A DNA stretch of 64,000 bases. Source: JADJYF01 sp050186725. GTDB taxonomy: Bacteria > Pseudomonadota > Gammaproteobacteria > Ga0077536. Below are positions 61,709 through 64,000 of this stretch, piece by piece (within the stretch, counting starts at the first letter, position 1; every line of letters begins with the position of its first letter). A program made the translations under genes and the position numbers. The notes below the pieces were generated by a model that saw nothing but the letters and a program-made list of their open reading frames with translations, was not told the origin of the DNA and searched no databases. The DNA lies in contig JBFWYG010000004.1 in assembly GCA_050186725.1 (NCBI GenBank), positions 77,616-141,615 on the forward strand, written 5' to 3'.

Positions 61709-62503
61709 TCAGCCGATCATCGAATAGCCGCCGGAAACCGACAGCACCTGGCCGGTGACGTGACCGGCGGCCTCGGAGGCGAGGAACACCACCGCGCCGG
61801 CAACGTCCTCGGGGCGGCCCACCTTCTTCAGGGGCAGGCTCTTGGCGATCTGCGCGATCTGATCTGGCGTGAACATGCTGTCCTTGTTGACCCACATGCT
61901 GTTGGCGCCGACCTCGGCAGTCTGCTCGGGGATGGTCACGCCCGGGCACACCACGTTGCAGCGGATGCCGTTGCGGCCGTTCTCCTTGGCAATGGTCTTC
62001 ATGAAGCTGTTGACCGCGGCCTTCATGCCGCCGTAGACCGCTTCGCGTGGCTCGCCCTGGCGGCTCGCGTCCGAGCTGATCGAGACGATGGCGCCCTTGT
62101 TGTTCGGCGCCATGATCTTGAGCGCCGTGTAGGTGCAGTTCAGCATGCCGACGAAATTGACGCGGATGATCTTCTCCCACAGGTCCGGGGTGGTCTGGGT
62201 GAAGAACATCAGCTTGTCCCAGCCGACGTTGTTGACCAGCACGTCGACCGTGCCGTAGGCGTCCACCGTCTGCTTGAACATCGCCTCGACCTGCGCCAGG
62301 TCGGTGACGTCGCAGGTCGCGACCTGTACCGCGGCGGCGCCGGCCTGGCGCGCCTCCTCGGCAACCACGGCGGCCTGCGCGGCGTCGATGTCTCCGAGCG
62401 TTATGTTCGCGCCCTCGCTGGCAAAGGCGAGCACGATGGCGCGCCCGATGTTCGAACCACCACCGGTGACGATGACGGCCTTGTTCTTGAGTCCCAGTTC
62501 CAT
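61709..62503 (-). CDS. badH: BadH-like 2-hydroxycyclohexanecarboxyl-CoA dehydrogenase (SDR)
   Basis: 264-aa SDR. TGGGSNIG at 13-20, VLVNNVGWDKLMFFTQTTPDLWEK and SISSDASRQGEPREAVYGGMK (catalytic Ser, Tyr, Lys) recall BadH more than FabG: the NNxGWDxxxxFTxTxPxxWE run is shared. It would oxidise a 2-hydroxycyclohexanecarboxyl-CoA to the ketone that BadI cuts. It lies between an acyl-CoA dehydrogenase and the BadI-like gene on one strand, the order of use in alicyclic degradation. Confidence 0.8.
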   Translation of the reverse strand: MELGLKNKAVIVTGGGSNIGRAIVLAFASEGANITLGDIDAAQAAVVAEEARQAGAAAVQVATCDVTDLAQVEAMFKQTVDAYGTVDVLVNNVGWDKLMFFTQTTPDLWEKIIRVNFVGMLNCTYTALKIMAPNNKGAIVSISSDASRQGEPREAVYGGMKAAVNSFMKTIAKENGRNGIRCNVVCPGVTIPEQTAEVGANSMWVNKDSMFTPDQIAQIAKSLPLKKVGRPEDVAGAVVFLASEAAGHVTGQVLSVSGGYSMIG

Positions 62504-62599
62504 GTTCTTTCCCCCTGTCGATGCGAGCTCGGCGCGTCCGTGAGCGGCCCGCCGGGCTTCAATGTAGGTCAGATCGGCACGCGCCGCGAGCCGGCGCGC

Positions 62600-63736
62600 T
62601 CAGATGGCGCGACTGATCAGCTCCTTCATGATTTCCGATGAGCCGCCGTAGATGCGCTGGATGCGCGTGTCCTTCCAGAGCCGCGCGATCTCGTATTCGT
62701 TCATATAGCCGTAGCCGCCGAACAGCTGCACGCAGGCGTCGGTCACCTCGGAGCGTAGCTCGGTGTGGAACAGCTTGGCGGACGCCGCCTGGTCGGTGCC
62801 GAGCTTACCCACCAGGAGCGCCGCGATGCAGGCATCGAGATGCGCCCAGCCGACCTGCAGCTTGGTGCGCAGATCGGCCAGCACGAAGCGCGTGTTCTGG
62901 AACTCCATCAGCGTGTGACCGAAGGCCTGGCGCTGCTTCACGTAGTCGACGGTCAGGTCATAGGCGCGCTGTGCGGCGGAATGGGCGGTGACTGCGATGG
63001 ACATGCGCTCCTGCGGCAGCTCCTGCATCATCAGCACGAAGCCCTGGTTCTCCGCGCCGAGCAGGTAGTCGGCCGGCACGCGCAGATCGTCGAAGAAGAT
63101 CTCGGCGACGTCCGAGGAATGCTGCCCGACCTTGTCGAGCTTGCGCCCCACCTTGTAGCCCGGCCTGTCGGTCTCGCAGAAGAAGAGCGAGATGCCCTTG
63201 GCGCCGGGCTCGGCGCCGGTGCGCGCGGCGATGACGGCGATGTCGGCCGTGACGCCGTTGGTGATGAAGGTCTTGGCGCCGTTGATGCGCCAGCCGTCGT
63301 CCTCGCGGACCGCGGTCGTGCGGATGGCCTTGAGATCCGACCCACCGCCCGGCTCGGTCATGCAGATGCAGGCGATGGCCGAACCCTCGACCATGCGCGG
63401 AATCCAGGTGCGGCGCAGGTCTTCCTGCGCGTACTTCAAGAGGTAGTGCGCGACGATGTCGGAATGCACGCCGAAGGCTGGCGTCGCCGAGCCGGTGTAG
63501 GAGGTCTCTTCCAGCACGATGGCGTTGGCGCGGAAATCGAGCCCCGCGCCGCCATGGGCCTCGGGCATGTCGGGACACAGGATGCCCTGCGCGCCGCAGG
63601 CGCGCCAGAAGTCCTTGTCGACCTGGCCCTGGGCCTCCCAGCGTGGAATGTTGGGCGTCAGCTCGTTGGCGAAGAAGCGCCGCACGGCCTCGCGGAACTG
63701 CTGGTGCTCGGGCTCGAACAGGGTGCGAAGCAGCAT
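62600..63736 (-). CDS. Acyl-CoA dehydrogenase
   Basis: 378-aa acyl-CoA dehydrogenase with all three domains: CMTEPGGGSDLKAIRTTA, WRINGAKTFITNGVTAD and LFGGYGYMNEYEIARLWKDTRIQRIYGGSSEIMKELI. The usual YEGT glutamate of medium-chain enzymes is Gly here, so the base must be at another place as in long-chain or isovaleryl types. It would desaturate an alicyclic or branched acyl-CoA. It is 10 bp after another acyl-CoA dehydrogenase gene (63747), a pair typical of heteromeric dehydrogenases of steroid and ring degradation. Confidence 0.88.
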   Translation of the reverse strand: MLLRTLFEPEHQQFREAVRRFFANELTPNIPRWEAQGQVDKDFWRACGAQGILCPDMPEAHGGAGLDFRANAIVLEETSYTGSATPAFGVHSDIVAHYLLKYAQEDLRRTWIPRMVEGSAIACICMTEPGGGSDLKAIRTTAVREDDGWRINGAKTFITNGVTADIAVIAARTGAEPGAKGISLFFCETDRPGYKVGRKLDKVGQHSSDVAEIFFDDLRVPADYLLGAENQGFVLMMQELPQERMSIAVTAHSAAQRAYDLTVDYVKQRQAFGHTLMEFQNTRFVLADLRTKLQVGWAHLDACIAALLVGKLGTDQAASAKLFHTELRSEVTDACVQLFGGYGYMNEYEIARLWKDTRIQRIYGGSSEIMKELISRAI

Positions 63737-63746
63737 GGCGGCGTAC

Positions 63747-64000
63747 TCAGTAACTCTTCGGCAGTTCGAGCACCTTCTCGGCGATGAAGGACTTGATCAG
63801 TTGCTCGGTGATGGGCGCGATGCGGGTGATGGTGACTTCCCGCAGCAGGCGCTCGACGTGGTACTCCTTGGCATAGCCGAAGCCGCCGTGGGTGAGCACC
63901 GCCTGCAGCGCCGCGTCGTGGCCGGCCTTGGCGCCGAGGTATTTCGCCGCGTTGGCCTCGGCACCGCAGGGCCTGCCGTTGTCGTACAGCCAGGCGGCCT
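63747..64000 (-). CDS. Acyl-CoA dehydrogenase, C-terminal part (runs off window)
   Basis: The minus-strand frame ending TGA at 63747 reads ALQAVLTHGGFGYAKEYHVE, then LLREVTITRIAPITEQLIKS and a KVLELPKSY end, the C-terminal domain of an acyl-CoA dehydrogenase. The 5' part lies beyond base 64000. Start unknown. First visible gene of the unit running to the BadI-like gene. Confidence 0.85.
   Translation of the reverse strand, partial: AAWLYDNGRPCGAEANAAKYLGAKAGHDAALQAVLTHGGFGYAKEYHVERLLREVTITRIAPITEQLIKSFIAEKVLELPKSY

Overview
The window is a 64-kb piece of a high-GC, gene-dense proteobacterial chromosome. Gene families, the ModE-type molybdate control, the fdsGBACD formate dehydrogenase and scattered GTAGGGCGGGTTTCAACCCGCC-type palindromes fit a Gammaproteobacterium (or a close Betaproteobacterium), probably a metagenome-assembled genome. 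There are three 100-N gaps (473-572, 9173-9272, 61361-61460). The last is false: a 127-bp sequence is repeated exactly on both of its sides. No rRNA, tRNA, CRISPR array, prophage or insertion sequence was seen.

Layout. 0-4.4 kb: PhzS-like flavin monooxygenase, FkbM methyltransferase, PAS/zinc-ribbon protein, EAL phosphodiesterase with a C-terminal sensor, DUF3617 protein. 4.6-11.6 kb: central sugar metabolism with zwf, pgl (opposite strand), edd, eda (Entner-Doudoroff) and glgP. 11.8-13.9 kb: lemA and two TPM-domain genes. 13.9-16.8 kb: an HsaC/HsaD/HsaA-like meta-cleavage trio. 17-25 kb: EamA exporter, luciferase-like oxidoreductase, AraC regulator, a second HsaA-like oxygenase, thiolase, crotonase, SDR and EthD protein. 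25-28.4 kb: a molybdopterin enzyme translationally coupled to an acyl-CoA dehydrogenase. 28.7-33 kb: Na+/H+ antiporter and modABC-modE behind a clear ModE-type operator. 33.1-40.6 kb: semialdehyde dehydrogenase and the complete NAD-linked formate dehydrogenase operon fdsG-B-A-fdhD-fdsD. 40.8-43.7 kb: thiolase, cupin and an argD-like aminotransferase with an attenuator-like leader.

44-64 kb is a catabolic island. A five-gene operon (44.0-48.5 kb) encodes a Rieske ring-hydroxylating dioxygenase (alpha, beta), an extradiol dioxygenase, a dihydrodiol-dehydrogenase-like SDR and an ACMSD-type decarboxylase, divergent from a TetR regulator. It is followed by three APH-fold kinases, two paralogous small helical proteins, an SDR, an OsmC protein, a lipocalin-like protein and a ferredoxin-reductase (49.3-57.5 kb). 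That gene mix recalls the LvaA/LvaB 4-hydroxyacyl-CoA phosphorylation step of levulinate catabolism. The last part (57.6-64 kb) holds an acyl-CoA synthetase, a SnoaL-like protein, a GST-like protein, a BadI-like ring hydrolase, a BadH-like dehydrogenase and two acyl-CoA dehydrogenases, as expected for an alicyclic carboxylate ring-opening pathway.

Read together, the genes suggest an aerobic organism that degrades cyclic compounds (aromatic carboxylates, steroid- or terpenoid-like rings, alicyclic acids) through CoA thioesters and meta-cleavage, supported by molybdenum uptake and formate oxidation. Substrates are inferred from families only. The best candidate for an undescribed system is the duplicated kinase/small-protein module at 49.3-55.4 kb and its link to the BadHI-like genes.
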